64,000 nucleotides of DNA from RGIG995 sp045542115 (GTDB taxonomy: Bacteria; Bacillota; Clostridia; Oscillospirales; UBA644), in assembly GCA_045542115.1 (NCBI GenBank), contig JAZQKK010000011.1, positions 1-64,000 on the forward strand, given 5' to 3'. Below, piece after piece: positions 41,547 through 50,873 of this stretch. The position numbers were made by a program, and so were the translations under genes. The notes beneath the pieces are model-generated. The model was given only the letters and a program-made list of their open reading frames with translations. It was not told the DNA's origin and made no database searches. How positions within the stretch are numbered: position 1 is the first letter of the stretch; every line of letters begins with the position of its first letter.

Positions 41547-41782
41547 AAAAGAAGCCCTTCAATGTTTCGCGGTCCCATCCGCTATTCCATCTTCCACCCC
41601 ACCCGCCATACCTGGCACAATTCTGCTCCGCCACCCCACCGCCACAAAAAAGAACGGCCTCTGCCGGGAAAAACCTTGTCGCCTGCCACGGCGGCTTGGA
41701 AGGGGATACGGTCGTCGGAGCAGATTGGCGGACTTGGAGACATAGATATAAATACATAGAATAGCAATGTTTCTTATAAGAC

Positions 41783-41818
41783 AAGGAAAGACTCTCTGCA
41801 TAGAGAGTCTTTCCTTTT
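41783..41818. terminator. Long palindromic terminator at the pilus-locus boundary
   Basis: A 14-bp stem (AAGGAAAGACTCTC 41783-41796 with GAGAGTCTTTCCTT 41803-41816). It overlaps the end of the Cys-rich VLP remnant and marks the switch from core-like to A/T-richer sequence. Confidence 0.75.
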
Positions 41819-42011
41819 ATCTCTTATTCTTTAAGTATTGTTCATATAGTTTACTATCATACGGAAGAACGGATGTAACGAAATACTGACACATAATGGT
41901 ATGTGGGTTATCCCACTGTACACATCGCGCATCTGCAAGAATGCATCTGCCCCCTACATTAAAATTGCAACAGCGTTGCACGTTTGCACAAACACGCTTT
42001 GGGTCGATCCT
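41817..42011 (-). pseudogene. Cysteine-rich VLP-type gene remnant
   Basis: An open stretch of 64 codons without a start: RIDPKRVCANVQRCC, GGRCILADARCVQWDNPH, MCQYFVTSVLPYDSKLYEQYL. The spaced cysteines and the final S-VLP-xDxxLY match the small Cys-rich VLP proteins carried by Tn916-like and related conjugative elements. An ATG with a good ribosome binding site (42018-42020 region) lies just upstream but one base out of frame, so the gene looks broken at its 5' end. Confidence 0.6.
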
Positions 42012-42133
42012 TCATTATCACCGTCCTTCCACGATAAGTATGCAAGATGGACGGGGGTGATAATTTGCATTTCAAAACTCTACACTATCGTGTTTTAATT
42101 TCTGCCATATGAATCTTTTGAAAAAAGGAAGAA

Positions 42134-42721
42134 TTAGTTATACATAAAACTACACCTCACCGCAACATATTCCATAGAAAGGGTGTCGCGGCAAAAGAGT
42201 GTTAAATCGTAATCCCTGCTGATAAGCCAGTTGCTCTTGGCACGTTTGGATCGGTCGACCCGGCTAACGGTATAGGAAAACTGTGTTCCCGTCATATCCG
42301 TTACGATGATAACGGTTCCGTTGTCGATTTTGTCGCAGAATGAAAATTGATGAGAGTTGTCCGCACCGCCAATCACCAACGAGTGATCATAGCAGCTACC
42401 GTAAAATCGAGCCGGTGAATTATAAAGTTTTTGGCTGTTCCACGCATCTGCCACCGGCAACGAAAGATTTAACGAAGGAATCTCTATCAGTGCCACATAG
42501 TCTACGTCATTGATCTCCAAAACCGGCATATTAGGATTTGAGGATATCTCAGGCACACCTACTGTCCTTTCAGGTAATAATTCTCCCATTCTCGTCACAA
42601 CTCTTCGACTTTCATTAGCGCCGATCTGTGTGCGAATTTGAAGGCCAACAATCAGAGCAAAACTAAGGACGACCAGGCAGATACCCAAAACAAGAACGAT
42701 TGGGAATTTTCCTTTTTTCAT
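42134..42721 (-). CDS. Sortase-like protein with altered catalytic residues
   Basis: 195 residues: N-terminal membrane anchor (FPIVLVLGICLVVLSFALIVGL), then a sortase-type beta barrel (YVALIEIPSLNLSLPV, ARFYGSCYDHSLVIGG, GTVIIVTDMTGTQFSYTVSRVD, DLTLFCRDTLSMEYVAVRC). In active sortases the segment after VIxG is HN; here it is AD (Ala120). The TLxTC Cys aligns with Arg178, one residue after Cys177, and the catalytic Arg with Tyr185. It is the last gene of the pilus operon, overlapping the basal pilin by 4 bp. It may be a housekeeping or anchoring sortase that lost activity, or a chaperone. Confidence 0.7.
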   Translation of the reverse strand: MKKGKFPIVLVLGICLVVLSFALIVGLQIRTQIGANESRRVVTRMGELLPERTVGVPEISSNPNMPVLEINDVDYVALIEIPSLNLSLPVADAWNSQKLYNSPARFYGSCYDHSLVIGGADNSHQFSFCDKIDNGTVIIVTDMTGTQFSYTVSRVDRSKRAKSNWLISRDYDLTLFCRDTLSMEYVAVRCSFMYN

Positions 42722-43647
42722 AACTGCTTATGCCTCCTGTTGTATATACCAAGAGCAATCAGCATAATGCCGGATATACACATCAGCATAATATACAGCG
42801 TTATATTGGAGGTATCTCCGGTGTGCGGATTGTCTGGAAGTTCCTGATTGGATTTATGTGTGTTAATAATTGAGAAGGTTCCACCATTTTTCTGTACAGT
42901 TATATTATATTCTTCCGGAACAGACCGTTCTACCACCGCCCAATTACTTTGTTCTTCATCGGATACATACCAAACATAAGACCAATTGTTACTTGCACCC
43001 AGAATCTGTGTTTCCCACAATTCACCGTTTTTATAAATGTCTACTGTAATCTCCTCAGGACGATCCTCCTTGTTTCCTGCATCCCGCCAAAGCTTTGTAA
43101 CTCTGTATTCGGTTTTGGGAACATAATCCACACACTTGGGCTTTGCCTCAACATCATAGTCAAAAGAGCCATCCGTCTGAGGGGTAGGAAGGTAAACCAT
43201 AAATTGGTCAAATACATAGGTGCCACTGTTGTTTTCCGCGACCGCCTCACGGACAAGGTATAAGCCTGTTTCCAAATGCTCAAAAACTGCGGTTCCGGTA
43301 TCGTTTGTCGTTGCCTCTCGATAGGGCAGAAGCTGATTGGCAACAATATATGCGTTTAGTGTAACGGCGATGTTTTTCCACTGCTCTTGCACGGTGATAT
43401 CGTGAATGTTGATCGGGTAGGAAGAAAACGGCTCTATCAGTTCAAATGTACCGTCTGTAAAGGCTTCGGCAACTCGGTAGATGCTGATTTGAAGGTCAGA
43501 AAATGCCCGATCCTCTTTTTGATAATACAGTGTTAAACTGGCCTCGGCCGCAGGATTCAAAGGGGTTGCCGCATATCCATATAATGGGCAAAACATTGCT
43601 ATGCAAAAAACGACCAAGCATATAAATAGTGTAATTTGTTTTCTCAT
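42718..43647 (-). CDS. Minor (basal) SpaA-type pilin
   Basis: 309 residues. Signal peptide (KQITLFICLVVFCIAMF.. to YAA), a Cna-B-like domain with EHLETGLYLVREAVAENN (E-box) and a second one with YRVTKLWRDAGNKEDRPEEITVDIY. The cell-wall sorting region is NPHTGD at about 273-278, a hydrophobic helix and RRHKQL. The NPxTG motif differs from the LPxTG of the other two pilins, suiting attachment by a different sortase. Overlaps srtC by 4 bp upstream and the sortase-like gene by 4 bp downstream. Confidence 0.85.
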   Translation of the reverse strand: MRKQITLFICLVVFCIAMFCPLYGYAATPLNPAAEASLTLYYQKEDRAFSDLQISIYRVAEAFTDGTFELIEPFSSYPINIHDITVQEQWKNIAVTLNAYIVANQLLPYREATTNDTGTAVFEHLETGLYLVREAVAENNSGTYVFDQFMVYLPTPQTDGSFDYDVEAKPKCVDYVPKTEYRVTKLWRDAGNKEDRPEEITVDIYKNGELWETQILGASNNWSYVWYVSDEEQSNWAVVERSVPEEYNITVQKNGGTFSIINTHKSNQELPDNPHTGDTSNITLYIMLMCISGIMLIALGIYNRRHKQL

Positions 43648-44477
43648 AAGTTTTCTTCCCCCAAGGATTCTTTCTTTACGGGTGCAAACATAACATAAAC
43701 CAGCAGCACAAAAATAATCGGAAGTGCAACAATAGGCATAACAACCAACGGTTCAATACGATATGCCTCGTTGGCAATATACAAATTTCGCGTCTGCGTT
43801 GCATCGACCTGATGCCCACGCACCAAAAGACGTTGTGTGTTGATGCCGTAAGGTGTGCAGGTTAATAGAGTGCAGTAATCCTTTCCGTCCTTTATTTGAA
43901 TCAAACTTGCGTCATCAGGTTCAACAATACGTATTTGATCTACCTCGTACGTAATTGTTCGGTCAAGAATCGTAAAGTAAAATATATCGCCAATCTCCAT
44001 CCTATCCAGATGGGTAAACAAAACCGCCGTAGGCAGACCGCGATGAGCAGAAACTACACAATGTGTATTCTCACCGCCCACCGGCAAACTGGTTCCTTGC
44101 AGGTGCCCTACCGCAACGCTAAGCACGCCATCGGATGTTCCGTGATAAACAGGCAATTCCTGACTGATCTTTGGCACCGTGATGTATCCCATCATACCAG
44201 TGCCGCCAACATTCAGAATGCTGTTATAATCAGGCAAGCGGTTGTGTTCCACGAGTGGCTCATTCAGCTGCGAAAGCTGTTTGTTATAGGCATCAGCTTC
44301 TGCAAAAATGGCGGTATAATCCTCCGGCTTGTACTGCGACAACATAGACTCGTAGTCAACAATGGCCTCACTTTGTGTCTTGGAATTCCAATAGCTGCTA
44401 ATAGATGGGTATAACAGCACGGACAGACCTATGAAAAAAGAAACGAGTAGTATAATCGTCGATTTTTTACTTCTCAT
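43644..44477 (-). CDS. srtC: Class C sortase (pilin polymerase)
   Basis: 277 residues. Membrane segments at about 8-28 and 243-263 flank the catalytic domain, as in class C enzymes. Catalytic His145 (VVSAHRG), Cys207 (TLLTCTPYG) and Arg216 (NTQRLLVRG) are intact. A lid-like segment EHNRLPDYNSI precedes the barrel. It joins pilin subunits by isopeptide bonds between the LPxTG Thr and a pilin Lys. Lies directly after the major pilin gene. Confidence 0.92.
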   Translation of the reverse strand: MRSKKSTIILLVSFFIGLSVLLYPSISSYWNSKTQSEAIVDYESMLSQYKPEDYTAIFAEADAYNKQLSQLNEPLVEHNRLPDYNSILNVGGTGMMGYITVPKISQELPVYHGTSDGVLSVAVGHLQGTSLPVGGENTHCVVSAHRGLPTAVLFTHLDRMEIGDIFYFTILDRTITYEVDQIRIVEPDDASLIQIKDGKDYCTLLTCTPYGINTQRLLVRGHQVDATQTRNLYIANEAYRIEPLVVMPIVALPIIFVLLVYVMFAPVKKESLGEENL

Positions 44478-44560
44478 AAGCCCCTCCCTAATGTTATGGA
44501 TTGCCCCGGCAGGAGCAAAGCCCCTGCCGGGATTGCATTATGTCATCAGAATGTTTGGGA

Positions 44561-46012
44561 TTAGTCCTTGATCATAGACATTCTCTTCTTGGTAACCAGC
44601 AGAACACCGGCACCCAGAATTACGATTGTACCGAAGGTAATGAACAGAACGGTACCCATACCGCCGGTCTCAGGCAGCATAGAGCCGGTCTTGTTGACTA
44701 CGTGGACACCGGAACCGGTGGAGTAGACACCGTCATTGAACACGGCGTCCAAGTTGGCGTCGGAAACGATGAATTTCTGGCGGGCAGACAGTATGTTGTA
44801 GCCGTCGGGTGCCACAGTTTCTTCCAGATAATAAGTACCGTTGTCCAGACCTACAATACGGATCTGACCGTTGGTAACCACAATGGAAACACCTTGCTCA
44901 TCGGCTCTTGCGCGGCGGTAACCGGTCTGATTGTCCGTCAAAACAACTTTGACTTCGTTGCCACCTGTAGCGGCATCATAAATCTTAAACTCTGCACCGT
45001 CAATCAGCTTGTTGGCAGAGTCGGTCTTGATGATGTCAACACCGTAAGTATAAGTAGTAACAGCATCTTCATTAGACACACCGCCATCACCAAAAGTCAG
45101 CCACGCGGTGTTCAGGTTGCCGTCTTCGTTGATCACAGCGTTGCGGTTCAGCATTGCAGTGTAGTAAACGATGATTTTGTCGTTGGTTTCCAGTTCGTCA
45201 CAGAATTCTTTGGTGAAGTAAACCTCGAAGGTGCAACCGTCGGTTGCATCTGTACCGGTCTTCACTTCATACAGAGCTTCGTCGGCTACGTGGGTGCCGG
45301 TGCCGGGAACAACGTGCTCGATCTTGGAAACGTCAATGTATGTCAGACCGGTATCCATTACATCGTGCAGAACGTAGTTTTCAGCACCTGCGTGAACGTT
45401 GATGGTGACGCGGTATTCAATGGTCTGACCAATATCAGAGGTGTTGGTTGCGCCCCACTGGGCAGTGGAATCTTCGTTGACCTGCTTGTCGATGGTGGGA
45501 ATACCGTTCTTCGCGTTGATAGAAGCGTGGGGGTTGGTGGTAGTCAAGCCGCACAGTGCGCCCATAGTGGAGTCTACAAGGTAGTAGCCAAGTTCAAGAC
45601 CGTCAAATTTTCCGGTCGTTCCGGTAATAACAAATTCGCCGGTGTTTTCAGAGGACTTTACAGGATCAATGCCATTTGCCTTTGCGTGAGCCAGTGCAAG
45701 TTTTGCAAAAGCTGCCTTGGTGTCATCATCTTCTGCTGCTACCCAGGTCACATAACCGTCAGCATCAGTAGCCATATATGCTTTTGCACCGTCAGTTGTG
45801 AAGAATGCAGTCCAGGTCGCGTTTGCCTTGTAGGAGTATGCGCCTGCGTCTACATCATAGCTTTCCAGATCCAACAGCTTGTAGATCTCATAGGTAGTGT
45901 CGGTGCCCACACCGTTAATGGTGATAGCGCCGGTTTCTTCCGCAGCAAAAGCAGTAACGGATAGGGATGCGATCAGCATCAGAGAAAGAATAACGGAAAT
46001 AATCTTTTTCAT
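44561..46012 (-). CDS. Major pilin, isopeptide-forming
   Basis: 483 residues. Signal peptide (KKIISVILSLMLIASLSVTAFAAEE), D1/D2/Cna-B-type pilin domains and a C-terminal sorting signal LPETG (446-450) with a hydrophobic helix and VTKKRMS. A fimbrial isopeptide D2-type domain is suggested by VEYRVTINVHAG-like TIEYRVTINVHAG and DVMDTGLTY. E-box YYLEETVAPDGYN lies in the C-terminal Cna-B domain. The pilin-motif Lys is probably in PTIDKQVNED. Lies immediately before srtC, as expected for the shaft subunit. Confidence 0.9.
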   Translation of the reverse strand: MKKIISVILSLMLIASLSVTAFAAEETGAITINGVGTDTTYEIYKLLDLESYDVDAGAYSYKANATWTAFFTTDGAKAYMATDADGYVTWVAAEDDDTKAAFAKLALAHAKANGIDPVKSSENTGEFVITGTTGKFDGLELGYYLVDSTMGALCGLTTTNPHASINAKNGIPTIDKQVNEDSTAQWGATNTSDIGQTIEYRVTINVHAGAENYVLHDVMDTGLTYIDVSKIEHVVPGTGTHVADEALYEVKTGTDATDGCTFEVYFTKEFCDELETNDKIIVYYTAMLNRNAVINEDGNLNTAWLTFGDGGVSNEDAVTTYTYGVDIIKTDSANKLIDGAEFKIYDAATGGNEVKVVLTDNQTGYRRARADEQGVSIVVTNGQIRIVGLDNGTYYLEETVAPDGYNILSARQKFIVSDANLDAVFNDGVYSTGSGVHVVNKTGSMLPETGGMGTVLFITFGTIVILGAGVLLVTKKRMSMIKD

Positions 46013-46090
46013 TGTTTTAGTTCCTTTCTAAAAGAATTTTTTGTTATTGGAGAATCGAATTTACGCGCAATATTTGCCGCGATCAGAAGG

Positions 46091-49000
46091 CTATTCAAAC
46101 CTCCTTTCCCGCTTGCGCCTTGATCCGATTCCATATGCCAGTGTGCCCAGAATGGTTGCTGAGCCACACAGTACATACATCAGTCGGGCCGGGGAGCCGG
46201 TTGAAGGAAGCTCAGGACCGCCCGGGTGGTAAGTGTTTGTGATGATGATGGAGTAGGTAGGTGGCGAGCCGCTACTGGCTTGAACTTCTCCGTAAGTCGT
46301 GGACCACTTTTCCTTTTCCCAAACCTCATCCACAGTGTACTGAATGACGGTTCCGTTGGTATCCTTATAGGGTAAACCTTGGAAAGCGCCTTGCCAATTG
46401 TTTTTCAGGTTTAACGTTATGCTACGTCCGGTATCGACACCATTTGCAAACAGACGCACAGTTACGGCAAATTCCTGATACAGCTTTGAATCGTAGCCTT
46501 CGGGAATCACCCATTCCTTTGTTACCGCAACGGCAGTTTCGTTATCGGAATCCAGCGGTGTATTGGTAATCTGGTAGGCCCAGTCCTCAACTTGCTGGAT
46601 GTCCGTTTGGGTGATTTTCTTCATAGGTGTCAGGATCAACCCGCCGGAGCTGCCGTTAGTGGTACTGATTCGGCCATTGCTATTGATGCCGGAGGAAGCC
46701 ATATAGTACTTGGTGCTGCTGCTGTTATTGCGTGTCGCGTAGAAACGGAACCCGGTACCGGCATCTACCGGCGTAAATGTCTGGACACCGGAATTGTCGG
46801 TTGTAGCATAGAAGTAACGACTACTGGAACGGCTGCTGTACACAAAGGTCAGCGTCTGTCCTGCTTCGTTGGTAAATTTCACCTTTCCTCCGCTGACAGT
46901 TACAGTCCAGGTCGCTAATGCAGATCCCTTGGCGGTAGCTTCATCAACCCAAGTCAGTTTTGCATCGGTTGCTGAGACCGTAGAAAGGTATCCGTTGCTA
47001 TGCCGCAAGATGTAACTTTCGCCGTTAACAAAGCTGGCGGCCTCCGCCCACTCTGTTTTCGATATCTCGATCTGCGTGATCTTTCGGACAGTAGAGTAGT
47101 AACCGGATTCGTAGGATTCTTCAATACTGTACTGAACTTCGGTCAAGGTGTCGTAATCATACTTGGGCAGGTTGGTCCAGGTGTACATCCAACCGTTTTC
47201 ATCGCTGAGGGTGATCTCCCGGATCCTGCGAACCGTTCCGTCGGGATCGGTCACGGTCAGATATGCTTGAATGTAATCACCGCTGTGGTCGACGGTGTCT
47301 TCCCACTTTTTGATGACCTGCACCGTTGTGGTGTCAGTTACCGTATCCGGTGCATTGGTAACAACGATGTAGACCCGTTGGCTCTGCTCGTCAATGCTGA
47401 CGCCGTGAACAGTAAAGCCGGGAGAAGGATCGTCTACCACCTCTACGTGGTAGGTAGCTTGGCCGTATTTATCAATGGTAATCTGGATCGTCCCTTGGGG
47501 GGTGGAGTAACCTACCGCTGCGGGTGGCCCTGTCTCCTTGATGTGATAAGTCTTGCTGGGGCTCAAACCCCACATATGCGCAACACCATTTGTAACTGTG
47601 AAGGTGTTGGTAGCAGCATCCCCCTGCTCGTAAGCGGCTTCACTGGTGTAAAGCTCCGCAGGAACTGTACAAGACGCATCTGTGTACACAGAGAACTGTG
47701 CCCCGTCCAGCAGCTGCTGAGTCAGGACATCCTCCTTTTGGATATCCAGACTGTATCGGGGTGCCAGGTTAAAGTAAATTGCACAGTTGGAACTGGATGC
47801 GCCACGCTCCAAATACAGCACCGTCATAACGTGTTCGCCGGCAGAAATATCCACGGTTTCCACAACTCTGTCCTGAACGGAGACCTCACCGGTGGTGAAA
47901 TTGATATCCCCGGTTTCCACACCGTGGATACCGCCGATATCCAACACCAGTTCTCCGTCGATCAGCACCCACACATCATCGTCACCGGAGAAATGGAAGT
48001 GCATATCATTGCCGTAGATATCCTTGTTGCCGTCGATTCCGGTATCATCCGGCAAATTGAACCGGATATCCGTCTTCATACCATAAGCAAAGTTTGCAAG
48101 GACTTGGTCGCTATTTGAATAGCCGGAGGCATATTGGAAGTGATTCACACCTGCGTATTCCCCGTTAATGCCGTTATAGGTGTATGTAGCGGTATTGTTT
48201 CCGTTGGTATTGGCATAGGGGGAGTTTAGCGGCAGAAAACCGGAATTGGTAGAGCCAACCGAATCAGAGGGGGCACTTAAATATTCGTAAACATAGAACC
48301 GCCCCAAGCTTTGGTTGTAGGATGCCGCATTGCGCTGGGAATCGTAGTAGTAATACCCGTAGTATTCATCGTTGGGATCGGTCATAATCTGGAACAGATG
48401 GTCGCCCGTTCCCAAATATTTTTTACCCAGGGAATCTTCCGTATCGAACAGCGCATAGTAGCGTGCCGTGTTATAGATTCCGCTGGTAACGATACCGGCA
48501 CCAGGATATGTATTGTGGGTCTGACGGTTGTTGGAGTAAGCCAAATTGCCGTTTCGATAGTTGGGAGCACCATCAATAAATACGAAATTCAGTGTCTCCC
48601 GATCCATATATCCCACATTTCCGCTGTTGATTGTAGACCAGGTTTCTGAATGGGACGATGCGCCCACCGTTATCTGTGCCTCGGAAGACAAGATATTAAA
48701 CAGGGAATTATAGTCAAACAGGTGCGTGGTGATAAATTCATTGGTACTGACCGTATCGGCCACATAGGCGTTAAATTGACCGATATCATAGGTGGCGGCG
48801 ACCCAATCAGCATACAGCACTGCGTTACCGGTTACCTCCATTTCTCCGCCAGCGGAATAGTACCGATTGTTGGTTATATCGTACCAGCCCTGTAACTTGT
48901 AACTGTACTTACTGGGAGAGGTCCATTCGGTAGGCAACTTCAAAATACTGCCACCCTGAACGGTATAAGGGGTGTCCGGTGACCCGGTCAGAAACGCAAG

Positions 49001-49864
49001 GCCTCCATCCGTACCATCCAACCAAATCGTATAGTCCGTTGCTACTACGGAGGGCTCGTCCAACACCGTAATACTATCTGCTTCTGTAATGACTCCATAC
49101 CCCATAATGGCGGGATCGTTAAGAAGATATTGTGTTTCTCCAACAGCGTTGTCTAAATCACCCTCAATGACTGTAATCGATGTATCGTCGATGCCGACGA
49201 TAATTGCCACCGCATTCGCGCTTTGGCTTGCTGATTCCCCCTTGTGAAGAAAAACGATATTTCCGATTTCCGGGGATCGTTCTTGTGCGCTTTTGTAAAG
49301 TTCTTCTGCGATCCACTCTAACCGCATAGATTCGGGACCTGCATTTATCGGCAAATCCGTTGCACCTGCATATTCAAGGCAGAAGGAAACGAACATTGCC
49401 GACCAATCCCCGTAGGGGTTCCCGTACCATTGTCCATAGCGGGTGATCCCTCTACGAACACCATTAGCATCCACCTGGAAATTCAGCGTACTTTCGGTAT
49501 AGCCCAGCTGAGACTGAGCAACCAAAACCACATTTTCCTTGGTAGTGGGGCCCCGGACCATATCGGCCAAAGTCATTTCCCAATCATCACTTGTTTCCAG
49601 GTCTGCGGTAATGTCGCTGTAACAATCGGCTGTATGTATATGCTCCTCTATGGTGCAGTTGACACATTCTTCGCCGTGGACGTGTTCTTTCTTTCCGCAG
49701 AACGCTTCCCCTGCTATACCGATGCCGGTAAGTTTCAAACTCCAAAAGACGATCAATACAACGATCAAAGAAAGGGTCGGGATGATCTGCCGGAGATTAT
49801 GGCGGTCTCGATTGATTATATTGAGTTGTTCTAAAAGTTTTTGTCCCTTCTCTGGCAAGATCAC
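46091..49864 (-). CDS. Giant tip pilin with inactive CHAP-like, fibro-slime and Cna-B domains
   Basis: 1257 residues. An N-terminal membrane segment (about 30-53) follows 28 mostly polar residues. Then a His/Cys motif (HVHGEEC and HIHTADC, 61-81), a CHAP-like amidase domain (about 105-260) where Cys is Ser155 (GDWSAMFVSFC) and the His position is Ala218, an InlB-type repeat (278-363), and a fibro-slime/PA14-like adhesin (365-710, FHFSGDDDVWVLIDGELVLD). Cna-B domains lie at about 711-800, 845-930 and 1110-1215, interrupted by a beta-trefoil-like insert (952-1085). Sorting signal LPSTG is at 1219-1223. Likely the adhesive tip. Confidence 0.88.
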   Translation of the reverse strand: MILPEKGQKLLEQLNIINRDRHNLRQIIPTLSLIVVLIVFWSLKLTGIGIAGEAFCGKKEHVHGEECVNCTIEEHIHTADCYSDITADLETSDDWEMTLADMVRGPTTKENVVLVAQSQLGYTESTLNFQVDANGVRRGITRYGQWYGNPYGDWSAMFVSFCLEYAGATDLPINAGPESMRLEWIAEELYKSAQERSPEIGNIVFLHKGESASQSANAVAIIVGIDDTSITVIEGDLDNAVGETQYLLNDPAIMGYGVITEADSITVLDEPSVVATDYTIWLDGTDGGLAFLTGSPDTPYTVQGGSILKLPTEWTSPSKYSYKLQGWYDITNNRYYSAGGEMEVTGNAVLYADWVAATYDIGQFNAYVADTVSTNEFITTHLFDYNSLFNILSSEAQITVGASSHSETWSTINSGNVGYMDRETLNFVFIDGAPNYRNGNLAYSNNRQTHNTYPGAGIVTSGIYNTARYYALFDTEDSLGKKYLGTGDHLFQIMTDPNDEYYGYYYYDSQRNAASYNQSLGRFYVYEYLSAPSDSVGSTNSGFLPLNSPYANTNGNNTATYTYNGINGEYAGVNHFQYASGYSNSDQVLANFAYGMKTDIRFNLPDDTGIDGNKDIYGNDMHFHFSGDDDVWVLIDGELVLDIGGIHGVETGDINFTTGEVSVQDRVVETVDISAGEHVMTVLYLERGASSSNCAIYFNLAPRYSLDIQKEDVLTQQLLDGAQFSVYTDASCTVPAELYTSEAAYEQGDAATNTFTVTNGVAHMWGLSPSKTYHIKETGPPAAVGYSTPQGTIQITIDKYGQATYHVEVVDDPSPGFTVHGVSIDEQSQRVYIVVTNAPDTVTDTTTVQVIKKWEDTVDHSGDYIQAYLTVTDPDGTVRRIREITLSDENGWMYTWTNLPKYDYDTLTEVQYSIEESYESGYYSTVRKITQIEISKTEWAEAASFVNGESYILRHSNGYLSTVSATDAKLTWVDEATAKGSALATWTVTVSGGKVKFTNEAGQTLTFVYSSRSSSRYFYATTDNSGVQTFTPVDAGTGFRFYATRNNSSSTKYYMASSGINSNGRISTTNGSSGGLILTPMKKITQTDIQQVEDWAYQITNTPLDSDNETAVAVTKEWVIPEGYDSKLYQEFAVTVRLFANGVDTGRSITLNLKNNWQGAFQGLPYKDTNGTVIQYTVDEVWEKEKWSTTYGEVQASSGSPPTYSIIITNTYHPGGPELPSTGSPARLMYVLCGSATILGTLAYGIGSRRKRERRFE

Positions 49865-49892
49865 ACCTCCTTTCCAATCGTTTTATTGGGTG

Positions 49893-50489
49893 TTAATCTA
49901 TGAGCTTAAATTCTGATAAAGGCCAGAATTTGCAAAAAATCTCGCCAACGATTTGATCCTCGGGAATACAACCGATCACACTGCTGCGACTATCAATTGA
50001 GGTTTCTCTTTTATCGCCCATCACAAAATAACAGTTTTCCGGTACCTGGTAAGGAAATTCAACGTCGCATTCCCCCAAAGCCTTCTCGCTAATGTACGGC
50101 TCGTCCAACGGGTTGCCGTTCAGAAAAACGGTACCGTCAGATTCGATCCAGATATAATCTCCCGGGGTGGCAATGACCCGCTTGATCAGAATTTTATTCG
50201 AGTAATAAAAGGCGCAAAGATCACCTGTTTGCAAATTCTTCTTTTTCACCAGCAAAACAAAGTCTCCATCGTTCAGATTTGGTTCCATACTGGTGCCGGC
50301 AATTTGGAGAACCGGCAGAATCAAGGTGGCAACCAGGGCAGCAACCGCAGCAACAACGATCAATGCATTTACGGTGCTTTTAAGCAATTTGTGGAAGCGA
50401 CGCTTATACCGTTCACGTTTTAATTCTTTTTGCAGAGCATCCATTGGCGGAAGCCCTTGATTGCTGTGTTTTCCTATGTATTTCTTCAT
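49893..50489 (-). CDS. lepB: Type I signal peptidase
   Basis: 198 residues. One N-terminal membrane segment (about 38-62) then catalytic Ser in GTSMEPNLNDGD and Lys in KILIKRVIATPGD, plus box E FVMGDKRETSIDSRS. The dyad is Ser/Lys, not the Ser/His of SipW types. Being inside the pilus operon it probably processes the pilins, especially the tip protein whose signal is unusually long. Starts 6 bp after the coiled-coil gene. Confidence 0.93.
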   Translation of the reverse strand: MKKYIGKHSNQGLPPMDALQKELKRERYKRRFHKLLKSTVNALIVVAAVAALVATLILPVLQIAGTSMEPNLNDGDFVLLVKKKNLQTGDLCAFYYSNKILIKRVIATPGDYIWIESDGTVFLNGNPLDEPYISEKALGECDVEFPYQVPENCYFVMGDKRETSIDSRSSVIGCIPEDQIVGEIFCKFWPLSEFKLID

Positions 50490-50495
50490 ACGTTA

Positions 50496-50825
50496 TCATT
50501 CACCTTTAATGCGACTTGCCTCTTCCAAAGCTTGCGCGATAATCGCATCACTTTTCTTATAAGCTTCTTCCTCTATTTCTGCGGCACGTTTCTTTGCAGC
50601 ATTGATATACATATCTGCTGCATCCTGCGCTGTCTGAAAAACGCCTTTTAAGTGCAAAGATGCTTCTGCAATTGAACCCAAGGTGGAAATGTTAATGTCC
50701 TGATCAATTAAACGCCGCTCTACTTTCTCTAAGGCTACTTGTAATTTGTCAGCACGTTCTGTTTGAATAATAAGCAGTTCCAAAAGCTCATAGCGATTTA
50801 GTTTTTTTAACTCTTTCTCCGTCAC
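50496..50825 (-). CDS. Coiled-coil protein at the head of the pilus operon
   Basis: 109 residues, charged and almost entirely helical: LNRYELLELLIIQTERADKL then LEKVERRLIDQ and an Ala/Glu-rich helix AADMYINAAKKRAAEIEEEAYKKSD. It resembles short DivIVA- or FtsB-like coiled-coil proteins, but no family is recognised firmly. GTG start with AGAGG upstream. First gene after the operon promoter. It may position the pilus machinery; that is only context-based. Confidence 0.65.
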   Translation of the reverse strand: MTEKELKKLNRYELLELLIIQTERADKLQVALEKVERRLIDQDINISTLGSIAEASLHLKGVFQTAQDAADMYINAAKKRAAEIEEEAYKKSDAIIAQALEEASRIKGE

Positions 50826-50873
50826 AGAATATACCTCTTTTCATTATCGAATAACAAAAAAGCAAAGCCACCA

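Noticed and set aside
41562..41801. Several short overlapping frames in the gap before the pilus operon
   Set aside because: Pro/His-rich low-complexity translations without ribosome binding sites; only the deformylase tail nearby is convincing.
44501..45964. 487-codon plus-strand open frame opposite the major pilin
   Set aside because: Antisense shadow; the minus-strand frame has a signal peptide, pilin motifs and a sorting signal.
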